A stretch of 54,377 nucleotides of DNA, from assembly GCA_016779385.1 (NCBI GenBank), contig JADHNT010000003.1:1-54377 (forward strand). Direction: 5' to 3'. The notes under the pieces are model-generated. The model ran no database searches. It was not told the origin of the DNA and worked only from the letters and a program-made list of their open reading frames with translations. A program made the position numbers and the translations under genes. The DNA is from Pseudomonadales bacterium (lineage in GTDB: Bacteria; Pseudomonadota; Gammaproteobacteria; Pseudomonadales; Azotimanducaceae). Below, in pieces: positions 25,765-34,955 of this stretch (the first letter of the stretch is position 1; the number at the start of each line of letters is the position of its first letter).

Positions 25765-27072
25765 ATGACCACCCCCGAGGGGCCCGAACCCCGAGCACGC
25801 TCAGACGATGCGGCGGCCTCCGCGGAGGCCGCCTATAACCGCTTCGTCGAACGGCATTTAACGCGCAACTACCTGGGCCACCTGGCCCATGGACTGCTGG
25901 GGCAGACGGGCTTTCGCCTGCTGAATGCCCCCACCTTCCTACCGGCTTACGTGATGTTTCTTTCCGGGGGCTCGAACTTCGCCGTCGGGGTAGTCCTGTC
26001 CCTCCAGGCCCTGGGCATGGTGATCACCCCCCTCATTGGGGCGAACCTCATTGAACACCGGCGCCGGGTGCTCCCCGTGGGCTTTGTCACCGGGGGCATC
26101 ATGCGCGGCACCGTGCTGCTGATCGGGCTGGCCGGGCTCTTTCTGCCACCCCCTGCTGCCCTCTTCGCCATTGGGGTCTTTATTCTCGCCTTTGGACTCT
26201 TTATGGGCATTCAAGGAGTCGTCTTTAACTTCCTGATGTCAAAAGTTATACCCGTCTCAAAACGGGGGCGCCTCACGGGCCTTCGGAACTTTTTAGCGGG
26301 CCTCACCTCCGCCGCCGTGGCCTGGCTGGGAGGCACCTTCTTCATCGGCGAAACGCCCACGGTGGAGGGCTACTCCTACACCTTCATCATGGCCTTCGTG
26401 CTCACGTCCATCGGACTGGCCATGCTCGTGGTGATCCGGGAGCCGGAGCCGCCCACGGTGCGCGCCCCCACGGCCCTCGGCAGCCGGCTAAGGCAGATTC
26501 CCGGCCTACTCCGCGAGGATCCGGCCTTTGCCCGCTACGTCGGGGCCAGGGGCCTCGCCACCATGGGGCGCATGGCCGCCCCCTTCTACATCCTCTTTGC
26601 AGGGACGAGCCTCGGGCTCACGGGGCAAACCTTGGGCATCCTCACGGCCGCCTTCACCCTGTCAGGCACTTTTTCGAATCTGGCCTGGGGGGCGCTGGCG
26701 GACCGCCACGGCTTCCGCCTCGCCTTCCTCGGAGCTATCGGCCTCTGGGTGGCCTCCACAGCAGCGCTCATGGTCAGCAGCGGCCTGCTGCTCACGGTGC
26801 TCGTTTTCATCGGCATCGGCGCCGCCTTCCAAGGCTTCCAGGCTGCCTCCATGAACCTCACGCTGGAGTTCGGCCATCGCGACGAACTTCCCATGCGCAT
26901 CGCCCTGGCCAATACCGCCTCGGAGCTTGCCGGCACTATCGGCCCCCTCCTCGGCGGTGCTCTGGCCACGGCCTTAGGCTACGATGCGGTGTTCTACGCC
27001 TCCATGGCCTTCCTCATCGCCGGGGGCGGACTCGTGCTGCGCTTCGTGCCCGAACCGAGAAAAGGGAACTGA
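25765..27072 (+). CDS. MFS transporter
   Basis: 435 residues, about 12 membrane helices in two six-helix halves with a central charged loop (REPEPPTVRAPTALGSRLRQ). It begins with a hydrophilic N-terminal tail (MTTPEGPEPRARSDDAAASA) and ends RFVPEPRKGN. The typical MFS GALADRHGFRLAF motif is in the second half. The substrate is unknown; context in a CoA-ester catabolic group suggests uptake or export of an organic acid or steroid-like compound. The TTC38-like gene begins 3 bases after the stop. Confidence 0.87.
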   Translation: MTTPEGPEPRARSDDAAASAEAAYNRFVERHLTRNYLGHLAHGLLGQTGFRLLNAPTFLPAYVMFLSGGSNFAVGVVLSLQALGMVITPLIGANLIEHRRRVLPVGFVTGGIMRGTVLLIGLAGLFLPPPAALFAIGVFILAFGLFMGIQGVVFNFLMSKVIPVSKRGRLTGLRNFLAGLTSAAVAWLGGTFFIGETPTVEGYSYTFIMAFVLTSIGLAMLVVIREPEPPTVRAPTALGSRLRQIPGLLREDPAFARYVGARGLATMGRMAAPFYILFAGTSLGLTGQTLGILTAAFTLSGTFSNLAWGALADRHGFRLAFLGAIGLWVASTAALMVSSGLLLTVLVFIGIGAAFQGFQAASMNLTLEFGHRDELPMRIALANTASELAGTIGPLLGGALATALGYDAVFYASMAFLIAGGGLVLRFVPEPRKGN

Positions 27073-27075
27073 TTC

Positions 27076-28365
27076 ATGCTCGATCATTCCGGCCAGCCCA
27101 TGACCGCTGCCAGCGAAAAGGCCGTGGCCGCCTACGAGGGCTTCCTCGATGCCTACGGCCGCTTCTCCCCCACGGTCCCCGATGCGCTAAAGGCGACCCT
27201 CGAGGCAGACCCGGAGATGCCCCTCGCCTGGTGCGCCCGGGGCGCGCTCATGATGCTGTCGGGAAAGGGGGAGCTTCGCCCCGTCGCCGAGGCCTCCGCG
27301 GCTAAGGCCAAGGCCCTCGCGGCCAAGGGCAACCCCCGGGAGCAGGCCCACGCCGAGGCCCTCACTGCCTGGGCGGGCCATGACGAGACCCGGGCCCGGG
27401 GCCTCTGGGACGCCATCCTTCAGGATCACCCCCAGGATTTCTTCGCCTTGAAGCTGTCCCAGTTCAGCCATTTCTACGCCGGCGGCGGCGCCCCTATGCG
27501 CGCGGTGATAGACGCACTCGCGCCTAAGTGGTCCGAGGCCACGCCCCGCTACGGCAAGTTCCTAGGCATCCAAGCCTTTGCCCTGGAGGAGAACGGCGCC
27601 TACGACGAAGCCCAAGCCCTGGGCCGCCGCGCGGTGAGCCTCGACCCCAAAGATCCCTGGGCCATTCACGCCGTCGCCCACTGCCTGGAAATGGAGGGCC
27701 GCACATCAGAAGGGCTGGCCTGGATCGATGGCCTCGGGGCCCACTGGGCCAACGCCGGCACCATGACCGGCCACCTGGCTTGGCATCGCGCCCTCTTCGC
27801 CCTGGAAACGGAAGGGTCCGAGGCGGTCCTCACGGACTTCGCGACGCGCTATCAGGTGGGGGACAGCGAGGAATACCTTGATCTTTGCAACGATATTGCC
27901 CTGCTCCAGCGCCTTGCCCTGCGGGGCCTCGCCGTGAAGCCCGCCTTCGCCGCCGTGGCCGATCGCCTGGGCCCGCGCCTCGGGGAGCACATGCTGGCTT
28001 TCTGCGATGCCCACTGGGTACTCGGCCTGGCCGCCGCAGAGCGCTTTGAAGCGGCGGAATCCGTACTCACGGGGCTCCAGGACCGGGGCACCCAAGAGGA
28101 TCCCGATGCGGCGCCCTACCGTGAGCTTGCCGTGCCCCTCGGGAAAGCCTGCCTGGCCTTTCACCGGGGCGCCTATGGCGCCTGCTGGCGCGGAATCGAG
28201 GCGCTCTTGCCAATTCTCCACCGCTTAGGCGGCTCCCACGCCCAGCGGGACCTCTTTGTGCAAATCATGCTGGCCGCCGCTGCGGAAGACGGCGCCCAGT
28301 CCACCTTTGCGACGCTCCTCGCCGAGCGTCAGCGGACCGGGCATTTCGTGCCCCGCGCCGCCTAA
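27076..28365 (+). CDS. TTC38-like tetratricopeptide repeat protein
   Basis: 429 residues, all helical, no signal peptide. It matches the TTC38 family pattern: EALTAWAGHDETRARGLWDA, HPQDFFALKLSQFSHFY, then GAYDEAQALGRRAVSLDPKD with the AIHAVAHCLEMEGRTSEGL block and TGHLAWHRALF. The repeated histidines in HAVAHCLEM and HLAWHRAL are a family trait that could bind a ligand. Family function is unknown, although genes often sit beside acyl-CoA metabolism genes, as here. A second ATG (MTAASEKAV) 8 codons in is an alternative start. Confidence 0.82.
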   Translation: MLDHSGQPMTAASEKAVAAYEGFLDAYGRFSPTVPDALKATLEADPEMPLAWCARGALMMLSGKGELRPVAEASAAKAKALAAKGNPREQAHAEALTAWAGHDETRARGLWDAILQDHPQDFFALKLSQFSHFYAGGGAPMRAVIDALAPKWSEATPRYGKFLGIQAFALEENGAYDEAQALGRRAVSLDPKDPWAIHAVAHCLEMEGRTSEGLAWIDGLGAHWANAGTMTGHLAWHRALFALETEGSEAVLTDFATRYQVGDSEEYLDLCNDIALLQRLALRGLAVKPAFAAVADRLGPRLGEHMLAFCDAHWVLGLAAAERFEAAESVLTGLQDRGTQEDPDAAPYRELAVPLGKACLAFHRGAYGACWRGIEALLPILHRLGGSHAQRDLFVQIMLAAAAEDGAQSTFATLLAERQRTGHFVPRAA

Positions 28366-28382
28366 ACCCCTAGGAGCCTTCC

Positions 28383-28982
28383 TTGGACCGGAAACTGATC
28401 TTTCTCCTCGCCTTCACCGGCGGCTTTGTGATCATGTCCATCGAGCTGCTCGGGGGGCGCATCCTGGCGCCTTGGTTCGGCTCCAGCGTCTACGTGTGGG
28501 GCAGCATCATCACCGTGTTCATGGTGGCCCTATCCCTCGGCTACCTCATCGGGGGGCGCATGTCCCTCAAGAACCCGAGCATCAAGCGCTTCGGGGCCCT
28601 CTTTATCGGCGGTGCCTTGCTCCTCGGGCCCCTCTACGGCTTCGGGGACAGCCTCATGGAGGCGGTCTTTGCGCAAGTGGAGGATCCCCGCTACGGCTCC
28701 CTCCTCGCCTCCCTGGCCCTCTTCTTCCTGCCTACGGTGATGCTGGGCATGATCTCCCCCTACTCCGTGCGCCTTCTCGTGCAGGCGAAGGATGAGAGTG
28801 GCCAGGTGGCCGGGCTTTTGTACTTCGTGTCCACCTTCGGCAGCGCCCTCGGGACCCTGGGCACTTCCTTCTACTTCATTCTCTGGTTTGAGGTAGATAC
28901 GATTCTGTTGCTCCTAAGCGGCGCCCTCTTCGCCTGTGGCGCCCTCGCCCTGCTCGCCCCCGCCCCCCACCAGGAGGCCTAG
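28383..28982 (+). CDS. Membrane domain of a split spermidine-synthase-like protein
   Basis: 199 residues with six predicted helices. It corresponds to the N-terminal membrane half of 'fused MFS/spermidine synthase' proteins: FTGGFVIMSIELLGGRILAP, GSIITVFMVALSLGYLIGGR, then PTVMLGMISPYSVRLLV and GLLYFVSTFGSALGTLGTSF. The start is TTG at 28383 with AGGAG at 28372-28376. The synthase-like half is a separate gene 2 bases downstream. Whether this half transports a substrate or only anchors its partner is not known. Confidence 0.85.
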   Translation: MDRKLIFLLAFTGGFVIMSIELLGGRILAPWFGSSVYVWGSIITVFMVALSLGYLIGGRMSLKNPSIKRFGALFIGGALLLGPLYGFGDSLMEAVFAQVEDPRYGSLLASLALFFLPTVMLGMISPYSVRLLVQAKDESGQVAGLLYFVSTFGSALGTLGTSFYFILWFEVDTILLLLSGALFACGALALLAPAPHQEA

Positions 28983-28984
28983 CC

Positions 28985-29863
28985 ATGCTTCGCGCCCTTG
29001 CCCTTTTACTTCTCGTGCTTGCGCCGACCCTGCGCGCCGAGATCATCCACGAGGAACGCTCCCTCTATCGCAATATTCTGGTCCGGGATCTCGGCTCCGA
29101 GCGCTGCCTTTTGTTCACCGTGCGTCGCTCGAACCGCAACCAAAGCTGCCTCGATTTAGACGATCCCGATCGGCTGATCTTTCCCTATGCGCGCATGATG
29201 CTCTCCGGGCTCCTGGTGACCCCGGAGCCCAAGCGCATTCTCATGGTGGGGCTCGGGGGCGGCACGCTGCCCAAGGTATTCAGCGCCCTTACCCCAGAGG
29301 CGCAGCAGGATTTGGTAGAGATCGACGAGGCTGTAGTGACCGTGGCCAGGCGCTTCTTTGCCTTTAAGCCGACGGCCCAGATGGCCGTGCACGTGCAGGA
29401 TGCGCGGGTCTTTTTAAAGCGCGCCGCAGCCCGGGGTCTCACCTGGGACTACATCATGCTCGACGCTTTCACCGGTGATTACATTCCCGAGCACCTCATG
29501 ACCCGGGAGTTTCTCGAGGAGGTGAGCGCAGCGCTGACGGAGGATGGGGTTTTGGTGGCCAATACCTTTGCCTCCAGCGCCCTCTATGACGCGGAAACCG
29601 CCACCTACGCAGCGGTGTTCCCCGCCCTGGCGGAGGTGCGCCTCGATGAAACCTTGAATCGGATCTTGGTGGCCCAGAAGCGGCCCTTCCCGAGCGCCGA
29701 GGACCGGCAAGCCGCGGCGGAGGCCCTTCGCCGCCCCCTTCGTCGCTTTGCCTCCGATCCTCTGCCGCTTGCTCGGAACTTCAACGTGGCCCCGCGCTTT
29801 GCCGAGGACACGCGGCTGCTTACGGATCAGTACGCCCCCGTTAACCTTCTGCAGCAGCAGTAG
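28985..29863 (+). CDS. Spermidine-synthase-like protein with N-terminal hydrophobic leader
   Basis: 292 residues. Residues 1-19 look like a signal peptide or anchor ([18 protein letters not shown]). The rest is an aminopropyltransferase/methyltransferase fold with a nucleoside-binding glycine motif [13 protein letters not shown], the acidic [25 protein letters not shown] and [16 protein letters not shown] in place of the DSSDP-type motif. True polyamine synthesis is uncertain because the leader would place it outside the cytoplasm. It is the partner of the upstream six-helix protein. The 3' end overlaps the convergent msrB by 23 bases. Confidence 0.82.
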   Translation: MLRALALLLLVLAPTLRAEIIHEERSLYRNILVRDLGSERCLLFTVRRSNRNQSCLDLDDPDRLIFPYARMMLSGLLVTPEPKRILMVGLGGGTLPKVFSALTPEAQQDLVEIDEAVVTVARRFFAFKPTAQMAVHVQDARVFLKRAAARGLTWDYIMLDAFTGDYIPEHLMTREFLEEVSAALTEDGVLVANTFASSALYDAETATYAAVFPALAEVRLDETLNRILVAQKRPFPSAEDRQAAAEALRRPLRRFASDPLPLARNFNVAPRFAEDTRLLTDQYAPVNLLQQQ

Positions 29864-30266
29864 GGTCTTCCACCGCCTCGAAGGCTAGGGCCGCGGAATT
29901 CATGCAGTAGCGAAGCCCCGTGGGCGCCGGGCCATCGGGGAAGACATGCCCGAGGTGCGCATCGCAGCCACTGCAGAGCACCTCCGTGCGTACCATGAAG
30001 AGGCCCCGGTCCTCCCGTTCCCATAGCGCATCGCCGTTTACCGGCGCCCAGTAGCTGGGCCAGCCCGTGCCCGAGTCATACTTCGTAGCGCCCTCGAAGA
30101 GGGGCTGGTCGCAGCATACGCAGCGGTAGAGCCCCTCGCGCTTTTCATCCCAGAGGGCGCCGGTAAAGGCGCGCTCCGTGCCCCCCTTTCGCGCGACCTT
30201 GTAGGCCTCGGGAGTGAGCATTTCCCGCCATTCCGCATCCGTTCTCGACACCTTAACCACGGCCAT
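29841..30266 (-). CDS. msrB: Peptide-methionine (R)-S-oxide reductase MsrB
   Basis: 141 residues, cytoplasmic. It reduces methionine-R-sulfoxide in proteins using thioredoxin. Both zinc CxxC pairs are present ([21 protein letters not shown]), as are GTGWPSYW and the catalytic cysteine in RYCMNSAAL. Starts [17 protein letters not shown]. Divergent from alaA across 88 bases; the 3' end overlaps the spermidine-synthase-like gene by 23 bases. Confidence 0.95.
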   Translation of the reverse strand: MAVVKVSRTDAEWREMLTPEAYKVARKGGTERAFTGALWDEKREGLYRCVCCDQPLFEGATKYDSGTGWPSYWAPVNGDALWEREDRGLFMVRTEVLCSGCDAHLGHVFPDGPAPTGLRYCMNSAALAFEAVEDPTAAAEG

Positions 30267-30354
30267 GCTCCCTGCTATGCTCGCGACCCTTTGATCGCCG
30301 GAGGCCTAGCTTAGGCTCTCGGCCCAGCCGTCTGTCAACTCACCGGGGCATCCC

Positions 30355-31569
30355 ATGGCCAGCATCAAGAAGTCTCGAAAACTCGAATCCGTTTGCTACG
30401 ACATTCGAGGACCGGTGCTGAAGGCAGCGAAGCGCCTGGAGGAAGAAGGGCATCGGGTACTGAAGCTGAACATCGGCAACCCTGCTCCTTTTGGCTTCGA
30501 AGCGCCCGACGAGCTTCTTCAGGACGTCATCCGCAACCTTCCCCAGGCTCAGGGCTACTGCGACAGCAAGGGCCTCTACGCGGCGCGGAAGGCGGTGATG
30601 CAGCGCACCCAGCAGCAGGGAATTCGCGGTGTGGACGTGGAGGACGTTTTCATCGGCAACGGCGTCTCCGAACTGATCGTCATGGCCATGCAGGGCCTCA
30701 TCAACGACGGCGACGAGGTGCTGGTGCCGGCCCCGGACTATCCCCTCTGGACCGCGGCGGTCACCCTCGCCGGCGGCAAGGCCGTGCACTACCGCTGCGA
30801 TGAGGGCACGGGCTGGCAGCCGGATCTAGACGATCTAGAGAGCAAGGTCTCCGAGCGCACCCGGGGCCTCGTGGTGATTAACCCGAACAATCCCACGGGG
30901 GCGGTCTACGAGCGCCCCATGGTGGAGGCCCTTGGCGCCTTCGCCACTCGCCACGACATCGTGCTCTTTGCGGACGAAATCTACGACCGCATTCTCTACG
31001 ACGGTGCCGTGCACGTGCCCCTGGCCTCGGTCACGGAAGAGGCCCTCGTGCTCACCTTCGGTGGCCTTTCGAAGAACTATCGCGCCGCGGGTTTCCGCAC
31101 GGGTTGGATGGTGTGCTCCGGGAATCTTAGGGGGGCCCAGGATTACCTAGAGGGGTTGGAAATCCTCGCCTCCATGCGCCTCTGCGCCAACGTGCCCACG
31201 CAGCACGCGGTGCAGGGGGCCCTGGGCGGCTACCAGAGCATCAACGACCTCGTCTGCCCCAGCGGCGCCCTTTACGAGCAGCGGGCGCTCGCCTATGACG
31301 CCCTAACGGCCCTCCCCGGGGTGAGCTGCGTGAAGCCCCTCGGCGGCCTTTACCTGTTCCCCCGGCTGGATCCGGACCACTACCTCATCGAAGACGACGA
31401 GAAGTTTGTGCTCGATCTGCTGACGGAGGAGAAGCTGTTACTGGTGCAGGGCACAGCCTTCAATTTGCCCGACCGCCAGCACCAACGCTGGGTGTTCCTA
31501 CCCCGCAAGGAAGAGCTGCGAGACGCCCTGGGGCGCTTTGAGCGCTTCCTCGCCCGGCATCACCGTTAA
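30355..31569 (+). CDS. alaA: Alanine/pyruvate aminotransferase AlaA
   Basis: 404 residues, nearly colinear with E. coli AlaA (405): KSRKLESVCYDIRGPVLKAA, KLNIGNPAPFGFEAPDE, AQGYCDSKGLYAARKAVMQ, VINPNNPTGAVYE and LFADEIYDRILYD. The PLP lysine is in GGLSKNYRAAGFRTGWMV. It makes alanine from pyruvate and glutamate in the cytoplasm. Its stop interlocks with that of the NAD kinase-like gene in TTAA (31566-31569). Confidence 0.95.
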   Translation: MASIKKSRKLESVCYDIRGPVLKAAKRLEEEGHRVLKLNIGNPAPFGFEAPDELLQDVIRNLPQAQGYCDSKGLYAARKAVMQRTQQQGIRGVDVEDVFIGNGVSELIVMAMQGLINDGDEVLVPAPDYPLWTAAVTLAGGKAVHYRCDEGTGWQPDLDDLESKVSERTRGLVVINPNNPTGAVYERPMVEALGAFATRHDIVLFADEIYDRILYDGAVHVPLASVTEEALVLTFGGLSKNYRAAGFRTGWMVCSGNLRGAQDYLEGLEILASMRLCANVPTQHAVQGALGGYQSINDLVCPSGALYEQRALAYDALTALPGVSCVKPLGGLYLFPRLDPDHYLIEDDEKFVLDLLTEEKLLLVQGTAFNLPDRQHQRWVFLPRKEELRDALGRFERFLARHHR

Positions 31570-32699
31570 GGCTGCGCGCCGACGGCGTACACCACCTCAT
31601 CTTCGAAGCCCGTGATCACCGGGCGATAGCCTGAAAGCGCCCGGTCTAGGGCCGGGTCCCCCGTATCCACCTGCAGGGGGCGCCCTTCGAGGGTCAATAG
31701 CTTGCTGCGGGTCGCCACAATGTGCCACTGCTCCGGGCCCAGGCGACGCAGGAAGGCCGGGGACAGCTGCTGATTGCCCCGGCCGAAGATATGGCCCTGG
31801 CCGCTAATGGCCGTCACCACGAGCGCCACGGCCTTCCCTTCACACAGCGCTAGAAGGGCCTCCCCGGTGACGTCCTCAGCGATGCAGGCGCCGTGTAGAA
31901 ACACATCAACGCCGAGAAGGGTTTTCTCCGCCCCGAGATGGGTAGCGATAGCGGCCGTGGTACTTCCTGGGCCCAAAACCCAGAGCGTGTTGCCGCTGCG
32001 ATCCATGCGCGCGACGATGTCCGCGGCGATCTCCTCGAGCACCAGGGGCTCCTGCTCCCGGCCGCTAACCTTCGTGGCCTGCACCCAGCGCGGCGCCCCA
32101 GGCACGGCCAGGGCCCCGTAGAAGCGCGTCTTCACCACCCCCTGGCGGAAAGCGTCTTCGTCGATATCGCGCACTTCCCCTTCGCAGCGGGTGATCAGCG
32201 CCCCCGTGCGCAACCCCGTGATGACCTCCGCTGCCCCCTCCGGCGTCACCGCGAAAACGCCCGAGTGCATCTTCACCCCCGCGGGCACCCCAAGCACCAA
32301 CGGCGGATCCCTTAGACCCTCGAGGGCCGAAGCCACATCCCGGGCCGTGCCGTCCCCCCCGGCAAAGAGCAATAGGTCGATGCCCTCGGCCACCAGGGCG
32401 CGGACGGCGCGCTGCGTATCAGCCCCCGTGCTCTCTCCCTCGACAGTGCCAAGGACCGTGGCTGAAAGCCCCGCAGCCGCAGCGGCCTCCGCCCCCATGG
32501 AGCCGCCCCAGGTGAGCACCGCGAGGTCCTCGGGCACGAGGCCCGCAAGGGTCCGGGTCATGCGTCCCGGGGCGCGGGGCTCCGCGCCCCGGGCCAGAGC
32601 TTCCGCGCGCACCTGCGGTCCGTCCGAACCCTTCAGCGCCGTCGCGCCCCCAAGCCCGGCCCAGGGATTCACCACCACGCCCAAGCGAAAAGGGGTCAT
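31566..32699 (-). CDS. ATP-NAD kinase family protein (COG3199 type)
   Basis: 377 residues from ATG at 32699 (MTPFRLGVVVNPWAGLGGAT). The N-terminal half is the NAD/diacylglycerol-kinase fold with the phosphate-binding LLFAGGDGTARDVASAL and VPAGVKMHSGVFAVTP, as in COG3199 rather than NadK. The C-terminal half includes GPGSTTAAIATHLGAEKTLL and LVVTAISGQGHIFGRGNQQL. The phosphorylated substrate is not established for this subfamily. Last gene of the tusA-to-NADK run on this strand; its start overlaps the FAD oxidoreductase stop by 4 bases. Confidence 0.88.
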   Translation of the reverse strand: MTPFRLGVVVNPWAGLGGATALKGSDGPQVRAEALARGAEPRAPGRMTRTLAGLVPEDLAVLTWGGSMGAEAAAAAGLSATVLGTVEGESTGADTQRAVRALVAEGIDLLLFAGGDGTARDVASALEGLRDPPLVLGVPAGVKMHSGVFAVTPEGAAEVITGLRTGALITRCEGEVRDIDEDAFRQGVVKTRFYGALAVPGAPRWVQATKVSGREQEPLVLEEIAADIVARMDRSGNTLWVLGPGSTTAAIATHLGAEKTLLGVDVFLHGACIAEDVTGEALLALCEGKAVALVVTAISGQGHIFGRGNQQLSPAFLRRLGPEQWHIVATRSKLLTLEGRPLQVDTGDPALDRALSGYRPVITGFEDEVVYAVGAQP

Positions 32700-33799
32700 G
32701 CCAAGGCCTCCTGCCAATGGGCTGCCACCCGCTCCCCCAAAGCCAGGGCTGAGGTCAGCCCCGGGGATTCCATGCCCAGCAAATGAAGCACGCCGCACCC
32801 ATCCCCCAGGGCCTGGGCCTTCCAACCAAAGTCCGCAGCGGGCTGCCCCGGACCGACGCGCTTAGGACGAAGACCCACGTAGGCAGGGCTTAAGCGCCCC
32901 GGATCAAGACCTGGAAAGTAGCTTTGAATGGCGGCGGCAAAGCACTCTCGGTCAGCGGTGAAGGCGTAATCTTCCGAATCCCGCCAGGCGACGTCCGGGC
33001 CGAAGCGCGCCTGCCCCCCCAAATCGAGGGTCAGGTGAATGCCCAAGCCCCCGGGCTCCGGTAGGGGGTACACAAGGCACGTCGCGGGCGCTTGCCCGCC
33101 GTAGCTAAAGTAATGCCCCGCCGCGTAAAAGGGCCCTTCCACCCCATCGAGGACGTCCCGAGCCAAGGCGAAGGCGCCAAAGCCCGCGGCATTGAGGCAC
33201 CGCCGGGCCTTGAGGGTCAGGGGCGCACCGGCGCTCGTGCCTTCCAGCACTACGCCGTCCCTGTCTAGGGCGAGGCGCGTCACGGCCGTCCGCAGCACCA
33301 GCTGCGCCCCCGCGGCTTCCCCTTCCCCGGCTAGGGCTAGCATGAGGCCATGGCTATCCACGATCCCCGTCTCCTGTGACCACAGGGCCGCCGTACCCTG
33401 GAGCGCCGGGGCTTTCTGGCGAAGCTCCGCTTTCGTGAGCAGTGTGAGCCCCGGCACGCCGAGGGCATCCCCCCGGGCCTTCAGGACCTCAAGCTCTGGA
33501 TCGCCCCCTTCCCCCTGGGCGACGATGAGTTTGCCAAGTTTGCGATGTCCGACCCCCTGGGCCGCGCAAAATTCGTAAAGCAGTTCCCGCCCCCGGCTGC
33601 AAAGCGCCGCCTTCAGGCTGTCTTCGGGGTAGTAGAGGCCCGCATGGATCACCTCCGAGGAGCGGCTGGATATGCCCTGCCCAAGGGCTGAGGCCGCCTC
33701 CAGCAGCCAGACCTCCTCCCCGGCCTGAGCCAGCGCTCGGGCGCAGGCCAGGCCCACCACCCCACCGCCGATGATCACTGTATCGACGGTGTCAGCCAT
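32696..33799 (-). CDS. FAD-dependent oxidoreductase, L-2-hydroxyglutarate dehydrogenase-like
   Basis: 367 residues of the DAO/LhgO family. N-terminal FAD-binding motif VIIGGGVVGLACARALAQAG with the acidic end of the second strand in LLEAASAL. HAGLYYPEDSLKAALCSRGR and KLGKLIVAQ are characteristic of the LhgO-like branch, and GLRPKRVGPGQPAADF is the C-terminal FAD contact. It probably oxidises a 2-hydroxy acid and feeds the quinone pool, but the substrate is inferred. Its start overlaps the pdxB stop by 8 bases. Confidence 0.87.
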   Translation of the reverse strand: MADTVDTVIIGGGVVGLACARALAQAGEEVWLLEAASALGQGISSRSSEVIHAGLYYPEDSLKAALCSRGRELLYEFCAAQGVGHRKLGKLIVAQGEGGDPELEVLKARGDALGVPGLTLLTKAELRQKAPALQGTAALWSQETGIVDSHGLMLALAGEGEAAGAQLVLRTAVTRLALDRDGVVLEGTSAGAPLTLKARRCLNAAGFGAFALARDVLDGVEGPFYAAGHYFSYGGQAPATCLVYPLPEPGGLGIHLTLDLGGQARFGPDVAWRDSEDYAFTADRECFAAAIQSYFPGLDPGRLSPAYVGLRPKRVGPGQPAADFGWKAQALGDGCGVLHLLGMESPGLTSALALGERVAAHWQEALA

Positions 33800-34931
33800 G
33801 ATCGCCTACCACGGCCAAGCCCGCCGCCGCCAGCAGGGCCATGGCGTCACCCGAAGCAACGTAAGGCGTGATGGCAAAATCCCGTCGCCCCGTTTGGGCG
33901 CGGCGAAGCGCATCAAAGATTGCCGAGGGCGCGTCCTTTCCCACGGCCAAAGCCTCTCGATAGCGGGCGCTGAGAGTCGGAAGGCCCAAGGCCTCCGCCA
34001 GCGCTTTCCACCCTGCACGGCGCGTCGAGCCCGGCACGATACGGGCTACCGGCGGCGGCGCGAGGGCCGCCGCGTAGTGATCCTCTCGAGAACAGCCCAG
34101 GGTTTCACAGAGCGCTTCGTACAGCATGGCCGTGCCCCGGAGCTTGCCCTCATCGCTATGCCCAGCGATATGGGGCGTGGCCAGCGCAACGGCCTTGAGC
34201 AGGGCCAGGGGCGGCGCGGGCTCCGCTTCGAAGACGTCCAGCGCCACCCAGTGCCCAGTGCCGCGCTTCAAGGCCATGAGGAGGGCCCCATCGGGCACGA
34301 CCCCGCCCCGCCCAGCGTTCAGAAGTACCCTTCCCGGCGGCAGCGCGAGGAGCTCCTCGGCGCTGAGCCAGGGAACGGTGGCATGGGCCCCGTCCTTGAT
34401 GGCTGGAACGTGAAAGGTGATGGCGTCGGCGGCAAGCACCGCCGCTCGGGACCAAGCTGGCGCCGCGAGGCGAAGGCCCTGGGCCTGCCGGGGTGGATCG
34501 TAAATGCCCACCTCAAACCCGAGGGCCGCGAGACGCTTCGCAACCCGTCCGCCCACGGCCCCGCCCCCAACCACGGCGAAGCGGGCTCCCTCGGCCAGGG
34601 CGCCGGCGAGCACGGCCTGGGCCGTGGCCACCATGACCCAATCGGCCACGGGATCGGCGTTACAGCCCGGCGCATGGGCAAAGGGAATCCCCCGCCCCGC
34701 CAGGAAGGCCGTATCTACGTGATCCACACCCGCCGTGCCCGTACCCACAAAGCGAGGCTGAGCCTCCCCCAGCAGGGCCGCATCAATGCGCGTTTGGCTG
34801 CGCAGCAGAAGCACGTCCGCGGCCTGAGCCTGCGCAGCAGTCACGGCGCGCCCGGCGACGCGCGTGAGAACGCCGAACTCCGCGAAGAAGCGCTCCGCCT
34901 CGGGCAGGTTTTCATCCACAAGCAGCTTCAC
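33792..34931 (-). CDS. pdxB: 4-phosphoerythronate dehydrogenase PdxB
   Basis: 379 residues. Second step of DXP-dependent pyridoxal phosphate synthesis in gammaproteobacteria. N-terminus MKLLVDENLPEAERFFAEFG and SQTRIDAAL, then FVGTGTAGVDHVDTAFL, the NAD-binding FAVVGGGAVGGRVAKRL and the C-terminal domain unique to PdxB. Catalytic Arg/Glu/His are in LNAGRGGVV, DVFEAEP and TPHIAGHS. It sits 24 bases after the exonuclease gene. Confidence 0.94.
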   Translation of the reverse strand: MKLLVDENLPEAERFFAEFGVLTRVAGRAVTAAQAQAADVLLLRSQTRIDAALLGEAQPRFVGTGTAGVDHVDTAFLAGRGIPFAHAPGCNADPVADWVMVATAQAVLAGALAEGARFAVVGGGAVGGRVAKRLAALGFEVGIYDPPRQAQGLRLAAPAWSRAAVLAADAITFHVPAIKDGAHATVPWLSAEELLALPPGRVLLNAGRGGVVPDGALLMALKRGTGHWVALDVFEAEPAPPLALLKAVALATPHIAGHSDEGKLRGTAMLYEALCETLGCSREDHYAAALAPPPVARIVPGSTRRAGWKALAEALGLPTLSARYREALAVGKDAPSAIFDALRRAQTGRRDFAITPYVASGDAMALLAAAGLAVVGDHG

Positions 34932-34955
34932 GACGGGCGCAATCCTTAGGCGATG

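Noticed and set aside
33771-34949. Plus-strand 392-codon open frame opposite pdxB
   Set aside because: pdxB on the minus strand is unmistakable; the opposite frame is Arg/Gly/His-rich with no domain.
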